A stretch of DNA of 64,000 bases, taken from the NCBI GenBank assembly GCA_034440575.1, contig JAOTOL010001640.1, positions 2,085,501-2,149,500 of the forward strand, given 5' to 3'. Of the stretch, positions 21,420 to 33,500 are shown one piece after another. The stretch's first letter is position 1. The number at the start of each line of letters is the position of its first letter. The translations under genes and the position numbers were made by a program. The stretch comes from Imbricaverruca yamaguchii. Its lineage: Eukaryota; Arthropoda; Thecostraca; Neoverrucidae. The notes under the pieces are model-generated. The model was not told the origin of the DNA. It was given only the letters and a program-made list of their open reading frames with translations, and searched no databases.

Positions 21420-22855
21420 AAATGCATCCGAAATATACCGGGGGATATCGCAAGGATCGGGAAGTGACTTCTAGGAACTGAGGGTTTACGCCTTTGAAAC
21501 GATACTTTTGGTACTAGGCCAGCTCTGACAGCTCTACTGGAGCAGCCTCTTGCTGTTCGATGCGGGTGCGCTCCGGAGGCTTCTCTACGGCGCCGTCACC
21601 TACAGCAGAACGGAACTGCCGTCCGGTCCGGGCACACTTTCCCGCCGAAGAGCGCCAGAGCCATACCTACTCCTCACGCCGGCATCAGATCCCACGCCCC
21701 CGCCCCCCACACACACACACAGCGGGCGTTCCCGACGACGGCCGAGTTGACGGGCTCGCATCGCCGAACAATGCTCAGCAAGAGCTGGTCGTTGGACGGT
21801 GCTGGGGCCGTTTTGTATTGGGCGGTTCACGACGCACTTTATGCACATTCACGGCTTATGGCGCCGCCCACTGTTCAGCCGACGGGCCGCGGTATTGGAA
21901 AATGGCCCGAGCGGCGCTAGTGTCAAACCCGTGGCCTTTGGTACCCGGATCCCAACACCTCAACCATTCAGCCATCTCCGCCCCAGGGGCTATTTGTCAA
22001 TACTCGGCAGAACGTCTCTCGCCGGCAGCGGTACCCGATGGGGCAGCCGCCACCCGCGGCCGGCCGACCAGTGACGACACAGTCTGACCCAGGCTGGGTA
22101 GCGTGTCGTGAGGTTTTTGGGCGCGTCGACAGCCTTGGCTATATTTCGCCCATAACTATGTTAGGGGTACGTTATAAGTTAAAACGAAACGTGTACACAG
22201 GCGACGACGAGGAATGTGAATAGAATACAGAACAAATTAGGACGATATGAAGAGGTGGAGACGGTGTTAGATAGATGCGAAACAAATCAATCGATCTAAT
22301 CCACGTCACCCTGTGGTGATGGATTTGTTCTAAGCCGCATCGACCAGGTTGGCAATTTTACACCCATATGCCGCGGTTTGGTCGGCTGGTGACATTCTAT
22401 ATTCAGTCATTGATGCGATGTTGATTAATACCTCGGATATCGTTTTGCGACGCATATGACGTCTCTCTCCACGCCTGTGACGCATCCAATCAAGTCGGCA
22501 TGAAATTGCACGAGACGGTACATCAGGCGCACAACCACCAAACAACTAGAACAAGCGACGACGGAAACCGGTCTTCAGAAACATAGTGTATTCATTCGTG
22601 AATAATTTATCACCACGATTCCACTGCGGCAGCTACTCCAGCACCTGGCGGCGTGCTGTCACGTTGCGCGCACACCATCTAACCAGACGGTCTAGCGACT
22701 CGACCGACGGTTGCCCGTGGGCAGTGTTGCTGACCCGCCAGTGCCCACACCAGAAGACCCGTACCAGGTACGGGCAAGGGAGGCGAGCACAGGTGACCGT
22801 CGCCTGTCGCCCTCCACTGCTCCGTCGTACCGGCAGACCCGGGTTCAACCGGCGC
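21420..22855. other. intergenic DNA
   Basis: Apart from the SINE-A copy at 21808-21995 and a short (AC)n run at 21709, no gene or array is recognised. Confidence 0.5.
21808..21995 (-). mobile_element. SINE-A copy 3 (diverged)
   Basis: Family body gggcggttcacgacgcactt, ggcgccgcccactgttc and the tRNA-like head complement (caaccattcagccatctccg), more diverged than the other copies. Flanks ggggccgttt and ggggctattt could be a weak target duplication. Confidence 0.8.
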
Positions 22856-22857
22856 AC

Positions 22858-23160
22858 GCAGGAGTCTGCGGTACACCAGGGGCTCGCCGTACACCAGGGG
22901 TCTGCGGTACACCAGGGGCCCGCCGTACACCAGGGGTCTGCGGTACACCAGGGGTCTGCGGTACACCAGGGGTCTGCGGTACACCAGGGGCTCGCCGTAC
23001 ACCAGGGGTCTGCGGTACACCAGGGGTCTGCGGTACACCAGGGGCTCGCCGTACACCAGGGGTCTGCGGTACACCAGGGGTCTGCGGTACACCAGGGGCT
23101 CGCCGTACACCAAGGACTGCGGTACACCAGGGACTGCGGTACACCAGGGGTCTGCAGTAC
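22858..23160. repeat. 18-bp minisatellite
   Basis: Tandem ggtacaccaggggtctgc units, with ctcgcc or cccgcc replacing tctgcg in some. About 17 units. Open frames on both strands are repeat artefacts. Confidence 0.95.
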
Positions 23161-23224
23161 ATAAATGAAAGATACACCACACTAAGTGGCTAAGTAGTGA
23201 CGAACTTAAATGTTGCGGCTAGCT

Positions 23225-23560
23225 GCTTTGGACATGGTATGGAATAGTGGTGCTACGGTACCGACAGCGGCAGCACCCCTGGCGGGAACACAACACGCCT
23301 GGTGGTGCCACGGCACACCTGCAGAGAGTACCCCAGATGGGAGCACAGAACATCTCGTGGTGCTACAGACCGCCAATGGGAGCGCAGCACATTTTGTGGT
23401 GCCACGGCACACCTGGAGAGAGTACCCAAGATGGGAGCACAGAACATCTCGTGGTGCTACAGACCGCCAACGGGAGCACAGCACATTTTGTGGTGCCACG
23501 GCACCCACGGCAGGAGTACAGCACGTCTAGTGGCGTCACGGCACCCCTGGCGAGATTGAT
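23225..23560. repeat. about 94-bp minisatellite, 3 partial units
   Basis: Units contain tggtgccacggcacacctg, gagagtacccaagatgggag and cacagaacatctcgtggtgc. Units begin near 23303 and 23397. A mini-hairpin retroposon inserted at its right end. Confidence 0.9.
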
Positions 23561-23619
23561 TGATTATTTGGGTTTAAGGGCGCGCCGACTGCTAGGTCAT
23601 TTGCGCCCACCCTGGCGAG
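23545..23619 (-). mobile_element. mini-hairpin retroposon copy m5 with 10-bp target duplication
   Basis: The insert 23555-23609 reads attgattgattatttgggtt, taagggcgcgccgactgc, taggtcatttgcgccca and is flanked by ccctggcgag at 23545-23554 and 23610-23619. This is the cleanest copy with an (ATTG)n-type tail in antisense. Confidence 0.85.
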
Positions 23620-23689
23620 GGCACCTCTGGCGGTAGCGGGAGTACAGCACGACTGGTGATAACATGAAGCTCGTGGTAAGACAGCCTCC

Positions 23690-24535
23690 TTGATGGACCG
23701 CGGTACTCCTGGCGACAACATGACATCCCTGGCGACATGACACCCCTGGTGGCAGCATGACATCCATAGTGGTAGCATGACACACCTGGCGACAACATGA
23801 CATACCTGGTGGTAGCGTGACACACCTGGCGACAACATGACATCCCTGGTGGTAGCATGACACACCTGGCGACATGACATCCCTGGTGGTAGCATGACAC
23901 ACCTGGCGACAACATGACATCCCTGGTGGCAGCAAGACACACTTGGCGACATGACATCCCTGGTGGCAGCATGACACACCTGGCGACATGACATCCCTGG
24001 TGGCAGCATGACACACCTGGCGACAACATGACATCCCTGGTGGCAGCATGACACACCTGGCGACAACATGACATCCCTGGTGGCAGCATGACACACCTGG
24101 CGACATGACATCCCTGGTGGCAGCATGACACACCTGGCGACAACATGACATCCCTGGTGGTAGCATGACACACCTGGCGACAACATGACATCCCTGGTGG
24201 TAGCATGACACACCTGGCGACAACATGACATCCCTGGTGGCAGCATGACACACCTGGCGACAACATAACATCCCTGGTGGCAGCATGACACACCTGGCGA
24301 CATGACATCCCTGGTGGTAGCATGACACACCTGGCGACACCTGGCGGGACCTGACAACATGACATCCCTGGTGGCAGCATGACACACCTGGCGACATGAC
24401 ATCCCTGGTGGCAGCATGCCACACCTGGCGACATGACATCCCTGGTGGTAGCATGACATCCCATGACCTGGCGACATGACATCCCTGGTGGTAGCATGAC
24501 ATCCCATGACCTGGCGACATGACGTCCCTGGTGGT
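23690..24535. repeat. 34/40-bp minisatellite, about 22 units
   Basis: Tandem units of 40 bp, cctggcgacaacatgacatc then cctggtggcagcatgacaca, and a 34-bp version lacking acaaca. Variants have tagcatgac for cagcatgac. Long open frames on the - strand, rich in CHQGCHV-type residues, are repeat translations. Confidence 0.95.
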
Positions 24536-24539
24536 AGCG

Positions 24540-27420
24540 CAACCCCCCGGGTCACCGCCGTCGGAGGCAGAGCGCCGGCCAGCCGGCGTACAGGTGGCCA
24601 TGTGAATCCGGCACGTCCAGAGCACACTTTCGACGACGCCGCCAGCGGCGGAAACACAACACGGCGAAATTTTGAACCATCACAAGCGAGTCGAAAGCAC
24701 AACCGCTCCGACTCCCCAGTTGCATTGTCATCAACACCGCACCAGCAGCCACAGCACGGACAATGTACTATAGCTGACCTGGGTCACCGTCGCCCAGCTG
24801 CAGAAGGTTCGCGGTTCGAGGCGCGGAGCAGGATATACCGGGGCTTGCTCACACGCGCTGGGCGGCCATTGAAGGTGCTCGGACTTGTGAAGGTGAAGAC
24901 CAGAAAAGCTAGACCGAGAGTACAAAGCTACGTGAAGAATAGCTGCCTACGCCAATGGATGCCTAAGGAACGTGCAAATAGCTGCCTACATAAATTAATG
25001 GAACGGGTGGGTGTTCAGGGTCGATTGGGTATGCCTCTCGCAGCCCACCATGTACCGTGCCACAGTGCTCCCAGCGGGGCCGCGGCCAGGTCCCGCGGAC
25101 ACGTGCGGCTTAGCCGTGGCTGCTGCTGCTGGACGAGCCATCAGTATCGCATGCAGAGACGGTATAGCTGTGCGGAACACTTACCTACGTCACCACTGAA
25201 TTGCCTCCACCGATCTTAACGTCGGTGCCACCAAATTTCAAATGTTAAATCGATATCAATCCCGATCTAATTTTCGTGTAAACGTTTGGCAACTTAATCC
25301 AGGCTTTCTGAATCGCTGTATGGAAGTAAGCTGCAAGCAACTGCAATTTCTTCCAGATTTGCCATGTTTCTTAATCTTTGTTGCAACACATTAAAAAATA
25401 TGCACCTATTTTTACATCTGTGAATGTGTACATCCACGCCGTCTTGCGCCTGTCGAATTGCGACTTCCGCGGCTTCCAGTATCGTTGCTTCATATCCTCC
25501 ATTTTGGAACAGCTAACTTCTGGACACTGCACGACGCCGAGTGGGCAGTTCGTTCAGAGAGCCACTCGGGGTAGTGGGAGTGACGCTGGTCGGTGCCGTC
25601 GACCGTCTCGAGGCCGGAGACGAGCCGACCTCCACCAGCCAAGCGCACCCTAATGGCTCGACACTCTCGCCGACCCCACTTGTGGTAGGACCCGATCCGC
25701 CGGACAAAACAGCATAGGAATTGAGCACGACCACGGCATACCGAGCTATTTGGGTTTAAGGGCGCTTCGACCAAAACGTGATCATTTAGCGTCCAAACGG
25801 CATACGAATCGGGTCTTCTGCTGCTATCCGCACGGCTTACAGATGATCGACGTCACGGCTAAAACTAATTTGGCCCCACTATACGAACGTACGCATCACA
25901 ACAGCCAGTAATGCGGGTCAGAATCGACATGCGAAGCAATTTGGATAAAATAATTCAGCACTAAATTAACAAAATAACTAGTCAGCCTTCTGAGCGTTAG
26001 CTGACGGTATTGCAACACTAGAAAAAAGACAGCACCGAGATTTAATGGTAACATAAATATAGCACTTATAAATAAATTCAGTACAGCTGCTCTCCAGTCA
26101 TGCAAAAAAAAGATATCCTACTATCCGGAATACACCGCGACCTGGCACACCCCATGTGCTGGCTTTGCCGAGCACCTCCACAGATCACTCGATTTAGATC
26201 ACCTGTCAACAAAGCAGCGCAATAACGACGTGCCACCATATCGACCCAGCACGACTCCCGGGGTTCGTGGCGGCCAAGCAGCTGAGTCCTGCGACGAACC
26301 GGCCCGCCTAAATCACAGCAGTACGACGAAACAAAGTGAATAGTATAAAATATGGAGGATTCGACGCGGTGTTATCACACACAAGCAGGACTACACGAAT
26401 CTACATCTACTACCAGCACCGAAATCACTACAGACGCTACATAAGTTGGACCGCTGCAATAAACGCCTATCGAAAGACACGCAGGAATATCCAATGAAAC
26501 CCGGATCCAGATACCACGCCACTGGCCAAAAGTTGGCGAAGCCCACAAGGATGATTAGATGGCACCCACTATGGACCACATGAAACCGACCAGGAAAATA
26601 CTGTACGCTAAGTATCACCATGGTCTACCGGTGCCTAAAAAGACTCCAACTTTTCCAAGTCCAACTTGAGTAGCAGACTGCTCGACGGACGTTCGTAAAA
26701 ATCGTGTTCGTGGCGACAACTGCTGACGCTGTTCGTAGCGATAATTCCTGACGCGAGTTGAGCCTCGATGAGCCTTGACGCCGCCCCAGCTCGGCATCTC
26801 GGGGCACGCAGCTCCGTTGATGACGTCATTGGCCAACGGATGCACGTCACCAGTAGCGTGGCGAGGCGCGGAACCCCCATTGTCACGTGGCGATCGGTGG
26901 AGCCAGCGGTCTCGCTGCACTGAACTGGAACTGAACACTCGATTTCACACAGCGGACAGAGATGATGGGCCAGAACCAGATTTGACCCCATGGCAGTCCG
27001 ATCTGACCGCACAGCGGTGTCGGGCCATACCCCACATCGGTGTTAGACCTGACCCCACAGTAGTGTCAAACTTGACCTCACAACAGCTACTAGCACCCGT
27101 ACCGTCCATGGCCGCTATTGGATAGCTTCCAGTGCGCAGTCACACCCCGTACCACCCGTTGCGATGGAATTATCCGCCCCAGCCTGGACCCGACCGTCGA
27201 CCTCGTCCAACAACTCCCTCCACATCAAGACGACGAGGTCTACCTCAGACGACTCCTACATCAGACGAATACGTCTACGTCAGACGACTCGGTGTACGTC
27301 AGACGACGACACAGTGTCCATCAGACGACACAGTGTCCATCAGACGACATCCGCCAGCAGGGAGGCGGCGGCGGCCGTGTCGAGGTCGGCACTGCAGCTC
27401 GCGGCGGTCCTCTCCGCTGG
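24540..27420. other. intergenic DNA 3' of ceramide kinase
   Basis: Contains one mini-hairpin retroposon (25742-25796). Otherwise I see no gene with support. No AATAAA signal on the - strand close to 27421 was evident. Confidence 0.45.
25733..25805 (-). mobile_element. mini-hairpin retroposon copy m6 with 9-bp target duplication
   Basis: The insert 25742-25796 contains tttgggtttaagggcgcttc and gatcatttagcgtcc and is flanked by acggcatac at 25733-25741 and 25797-25805. Confidence 0.8.
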
Positions 27421-27523
27421 TCATATGTCCTTCTTGGCACGACGCGAACAGACGTTGCAGCACGAGTCCTCCTCCACCCGCTCCACACCGTGACCGAACA
27501 GTCGGACCGCCTGACTGTGCACC
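27421..27523 (-). CDS. Cerk: ceramide kinase last exon with stop
   Basis: After the acceptor ctccgttgcag, the first base completes the Arg codon begun in the previous exon. The exon then reads VHSQAVRLFGHGVERVEED and a species-specific tail SCCNVCSRRAKKDI before TGA (27423-27421). It matches the human C terminus (VHCQLVRLFARGIEE) well. The 27-bp array at 27531-28480 runs directly into this acceptor. Confidence 0.93.
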
Positions 27524-30500
27524 CTGCAACGGAGCCAGACGGCGGCACGGTCACACGGGGGTCAGACGGCGGCACGGTCACACAGGGGTCAGACGGCGGC
27601 ACTGTCACACAGGGGTCAGACGGCGCCACGGTCACACAGGGGTCAGACGGCGGCACGGTCACACGGGGGTCAGACGGCGCCACGGTCACACAGGGGTCAG
27701 ACGGCGCCACTGTCACACAGGGGTCAGACGGCGCCACTGTCACACAGGGGTCAGACAGCGGCACGGTCACACAGGGGTCAGACGGCGCCACTGTCACACG
27801 GGGGTCAGACGGCGCCACTGTCACACGGGGGTCAGACAGCGGCACGGTCACACAGGGGTCAGACGGCGCCACGGTCACACAGGGGTCAGACGGCACCACG
27901 GTCACACGGGGGTCTGACGGCGCCACTGTAACACGGGGGTCAGACGGCGCCACGGTCACACGGGGGTCAGACGGCGCCACTGTCACACGGGGGTCAGACG
28001 GCGCCACTGTCACACAGGGGCCAGACGGCGCCACTGTCACACAGGGGCCAGACGGCGCCACGGTCACACAGGGGTCAGACGGCGCCACTGTCACACAGGG
28101 GCCAGACGGCGCCACTGTCACACAGGGGTCAGACGGCGCCACGGTCACACAAGGGTCAGACGGCGCCACGGTCACACGGGGGTCAGACGGCGCCACTGTC
28201 ACACGGGGGTTAGACGGCGCCACTGTCACACAGGAGCCAGACGGCGCCACTGTCACAGGGGTTAGACGGCGCCACGGTCACACAAGGGTTAGACGGCGCC
28301 ACTGTCACACAGGGGTCAGACGGCGCCACGGTCACACGGGGGTCAGACGGCGCCACTGTCACACGGGGGTCAGACGGCGCCACTGTCACACAGGGGTCAG
28401 ACGGCGCCACTGTCACACGGGGGTTAGACGGCGCCACTGTCACACAGGAGCCAGACGGTGCCACTGTCACGCCGAGGATGGAGGGCCCGACAGGTCACAC
28501 AGAGGACGGAGGGCCAGCCAGGTCACACAGAGGACGGAGGGTCAAACAAAATAAAACGGTCGATGAAAGGTACGCACAATTCATCATTGGAATCAGTCAG
28601 ACAGCTGATCAAACGGGGAGGAGCAGCGGACGTTAAAACGAGCTCGAGCTAACACAACAGACACATGAACCTCACCTGAGGTGTATCCGCGGCTCGGCCA
28701 CCACCTCCCCGTCGCAGTTCCAGACACTGTCGCGCTCTCGGCGCGGCCGGGCCGACTCAAGCTCCGGCTCCGGCTCCGGCTGGGCGGGCCGCCAGTCGCC
28801 GCCGCCGCCGGCGTCAGAGTCGACCGAGAGCGCAGAGTTGACGTGCGCCTCGCCCAGCAGCCGCTGCGCCTCGCTGGTCGACTCCGGCAGCAGCTCGAAC
28901 TCCTTGACGCGGTAGTACTCGACGAACGGCAGGTCGAACTGACAAGGTCACGATGGGTCAAGACGGGTCACGACACCCAACCGCCGCCTCCCACAGGTCA
29001 GGTCACGCCAGATCAAGTCAGGTCATGACTACGAGAGTCACAGCGGCTCGAGAGGCTATGTTAGTCTGCATCATACCACGACGACATAACCAGTATTGCT
29101 CTGGACAGGTCGTCAGGACGGAGAGTGAGTCACACAGTCGCAGCTTCAAGCGGGTTGTACGAGGTTAGGCCATGGTACAACGAACACATAACTATAGCTT
29201 CTGACAGGTCGAATCAGGTCAGGTCACCACATGTGAGTAGCACAGTCGTGGTTTGTGACAAGCCATCTGAGGCTCAAGATACCCGAGTATGTGCCACGTG
29301 GCAGCTGTACTGCATGTCCGCTTTATGGTCCATGCCAGCAGCACATACGGGATTTCACATACATCCATACAGGATTTCAGGCTTCACGTGCACTTCTTAA
29401 TTCCACAAATGTCTCAACACAGAAGCGCTCCATACACGCTTGGCGGCTGCATTCTCCCTAGCGAGGATGCCAGACGGTGGGTATGGAGTGGTGTGTGGTG
29501 GTGGTGGTGGGGTCAGCACGTGTCTGGCCAGAGGCCACGTAGCGACGGAATGGCACGCACCCAGTCCTTGCCGGCTGCCGAGCGGTACATGTAGCGCAGC
29601 AAGTTGGCGCGCGACGTCTTGCGCAGCAGGATAAGGTGTGCCCAGCCGTCCGAGAGGTGCGCGCGCGGGCACATGCCCTCCGGCGTGATCTTGCAGCGAC
29701 AGCTGATGTTGGCGCTGCTCACCACCAGGAACGGTCCGGCCACGCGCTGCCACTCGCCTGTGGCGGAGCAGAGGTCAGGTCAGGTCACACGCTGCCACTC
29801 GCCTGTGGCGGAGCAGGTCAGGTCAGGTCACACGCTGCCACTCGCCTGTGGCGGAGCAGAGGTCAGGTATCACACGCTGCCACCCGCCTGTGGCGGAGCA
29901 GGTCAGGTCACGCTGCCACTCGCCTGTGGGGGGGTCAGGTCACACGCTGCCACTCGCCTGTGGCGGAGCAGGTCAGGTCAGGTCACACGCTGCCACTCGC
30001 CTGTGGCGGAGCAGAGGTCAGGTCAGGTCACACGCTGCCACTCGCCTGTGGCGGAGCAGAGGTCAGGTCAGGTCACACGCTGCCACTCGCCTGTGGCGGA
30101 GCAGAGGTCAAGGCCGGGTCAAACGCTGCCAAGATGCAGCGGTAGCCGGCGAGGCGAGAAGCCGCAGCGGCAGTCCACTGCGACGGCATGGCTGACGGGA
30201 GCTTAACTACGAGGTGATACTCTACTGCTCGCAGTGTACTACTCATGGAAGGGATGGATATGTTATTGCTCCTAGCGTACGTCTCTGCGAGGGAATGGTA
30301 ATGCTATTATGCACGGCCTACACCTCTGTGAGGAGATGCTCTGGGTGTCATGGCCTACCGCGACGAATATATGGGTTTGGGTGGTTACAATACCTGCCAA
30401 TGAGCAGGGGTGTGTCGGCTTTTTATTAACAGACACGACACTGCATCTGGCTACTCACTCTCACGTGCAGGAGCTAGTGAGACATATCTCAAGAACAATA

Positions 30501-33500
30501 ATTGTGTATGTTTTTTTAACTTAAATTGATTGACTGGTGGCAGATGCATGTGGTTTGTGGTAAAAACGTCCAGTCGCGGTCCGGATACACGGCATAACAC
30601 GGCAGACGCGTGCATCTCACAGCAACGATGCGTGTATCTCAGATAGCTGGAAAACCGGCAGTTGAGCGTCTGACAGTCGCCTCAGCGTGACGGCCCGAGT
30701 ACGTGCTCCGGAGAGAGGACAGCATGGCTGCAGCAGCATGTGCCCACACAAGCTCGGTGTCGTGCACACTGGCCAACAACGAAGCGTCAACTGACCTCTC
30801 CAGACGATACAATCGGAGTTTAGGGGCGCATCGACTACATCGGTCATGCAGCAGACGATACAATCCATATCCACAGCACGACGCTAGAATGAACTGAGTT
30901 GATTATATCTCTCACAATGTTACAAACTACTATCGGCGGCTGAAGCATCACAGTCTACCAACGCATAGCATCAGCCTCAGGGATGAGCACATCAGGGACA
31001 CCATTGTCGGCAGAGCAGCGACATCAGTGATCATGTGGCCAATTGCACCCCAACCAGATTCACTCGCGAGTCTACGTCCAATCTGTAAATTTATACCAAA
31101 TCCTGCACTGAAAATGTACGTAGACCCTGTTCACCGATACCGCTACACGGTAGCTCAGACTGCAGGTGAGGAGCGGCCTGACCCAGTCCCAGGTCAGGTC
31201 AGCACGTCGGGCCCGCTCTGTGCGCCACACCCACCCTGCTTGTCCGGCTCGGGGTCCGCCGGCCGGCTGGCGGGCGGCGGCGGCGGCTCTCGACAGCACA
31301 CCTCGCAGTCGGCGAAGCAGGCCTTGTGCGGCGCCAGCGCGCCCGGCGCGGTGCGGAACGCCACCGAGCCGCGGTAGGCGCGGCTGCGCCAGAAGCGGCC
31401 GAAGCCTGCCGACACGGGTCACAGGATACACCACGGTCCGGCACGGGTCACGTCGCACGCCTGGTCAATGGGCACCTCGGTGGTGGTAGATTGGAGTTTA
31501 GGGGCGCGTCGACATCTAGGGTCATTTTGCGCCATCAATGGGCACCTCAGTGTGCTAAATGACCTCGTAGTCGGCGCACCCTTAAGCCCCCCACCTCAGT
31601 GTCACGGCACACATCTGGTCAGAACACGTCAGAGGGGTCATGGCACACACCTGATCAGTACACCCCAGATGAGTCACGTCGCACACCTGGTCAGTGGGTA
31701 CCTCGGTGTGCTAAGTAACCTCGTAGTCGGCGCGCCCTGAAGCCCCACCTCAGTGTCATGTCGCACACCTGGTCAGTGGGTAGCTCGATGTGCTAAGTAA
31801 CCTCGTAGTCGGCGCGCCATGAAGCCCCACCTCAGTGTCATGTCGCACACCTAGTCAGTACACCTCAGAGGGGTCATGTCACACGCCTGTGCACTGGCCG
31901 GCTGTCGGCACCTCGTGTCGGGGTCCCGCCCCGGCCCGCGGCGCTGACTGGTGCCGATGGCGGCAAACAGGACGTTCCCGCTGACAGTTGACTGTGTGGT
32001 GAGACAACACCAGCCAGGCCGCCTGCGCCACCATCCGCCTGGTCGCACCCCATCCCACCCACACCACAAACACCGCCGTGAGGAGACCCCACGTGACGGA
32101 AGGCGACCTTGTCCAGCCTGTCACTCCAACGTCCCACCACAGGACACAGCGCGCAGCAAGTGCAAGACGGGCACCCACACTACCCTGGTGAACCCATCGC
32201 TGCGTGCTCCTTAGTGGCCAACACAGGACACGCGCTGCTGTCGATCTGTTCCAGCTCGCGACTGGTGTCGGCAGACAGGTGAGCAGCGATTATGGACTGT
32301 GTGCTCGAGGCAACAGCAGAGCGAGCAATCGCTCTGCTTTTGTATCCCGCACGCGCTGAGAATGCAAGATGCATCGCACGTGGCTCACCAGTACACACCG
32401 TGCCGGGTAGAACCGCAAGATATTCGCCGTATTAAACGCAATCAAACCTATCTGAGCACGTACGCCCACGCGCACGCACACACATTCACATGCGCGCTGG
32501 CATACAAATACATAGATATACACATACGCATACATACAAATAGATATACACATACGCAAATAAGTCTGCCCAGCATCCTCTGTATGTAGTAGGTGAAATA
32601 GCAGCAGGTGTTAATGACGTAGTGGTGTTACTACGTAACACGTGGCCAGGCCGACTTTCCACAGCTCACCTGAGCCACCCAATGACGCCGCTGCCGCCGC
32701 TGCCGCCGCCGTGGCCAGCCTGCCCAGCCAGGTCTCGGACACACTGCGGCCTGCGACCAACTGACCTGCCACGTTGTAGCGCATCGGGCCGAGCCAGAGC
32801 AGCTTCTCGCTGGCCTTCAGCAGGTCGCCGAAGAAGCCGTAGGTGATCATGGAGAGCGAGTAGCGCAGCAGCCGTCCGCCGCTGCGCAGACTGCACACGT
32901 CCACGTACCGGGTCTCCCCTGTCGGCGGCAGCCAGGGTCAGACGGCACACGTCCAGGTACCGGGTCTCCCCTGTCGGCGGCAGCCAGGGTCAGACGGCAC
33001 ACGTCCAGGTACCGGGTCTCCCCTGTCGGCGGCAGCCAGGGTCAGACGGCACACGTCCAGGTACCGGGTCTCCCCTGTCGGCGGCAGCCAGGGTCAGACG
33101 GCACACGTCCAGGTACCGGGTCTCCCCTGTCGGCGGCGGTCAGGGTCAGGCGGCACACGTCCAGGTACCGGGTCTCCCCTGTCGGCGGCGGTCAGGGTCA
33201 GACGGCACACATCCAGGTGCCGGGTCTCCCCTGTCGGCGGCAGCCAGGGTCAGACGGCACACGTCCAGGTACCGGGTCTCCCCTGTCGGCGGCAGCCAGG
33301 GTCAGACGGCACACGTCCAGGTACCGGGTCTCCCCTGTCGGCAGCCGCCAGTGTCAAGCGATCGCAAACACAGGGTCAAGCGATCAAGCGAGAGTTGTGT
33401 TGACAAAAATGCTCCAAATCACGCACACTGCGTCTGTGGAGGGTACACCACTGAAAGTGAAAGACTTCAAAAGGTGTTAAACTTTGTAAGCGGGGTAGTA

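Noticed and set aside
23597..24625. Long - strand frames of 316-388 codons
   Set aside because: They are translations of the 40-bp array, with several frames open at once and no protein-like composition.
25490..25774. VRLAGGGRLVSGLE frame as the last ceramide kinase exon
   Set aside because: A far better match with correct phase and a stop was found at 27421-27523.
27118..28554. A 478-codon frame with SDGATVTRG repeats, like a repetitive structural protein
   Set aside because: The 27-bp unit is a multiple of three, so frames stay open on both strands. It fills the last intron of ceramide kinase and overlaps its last exon on the other strand.
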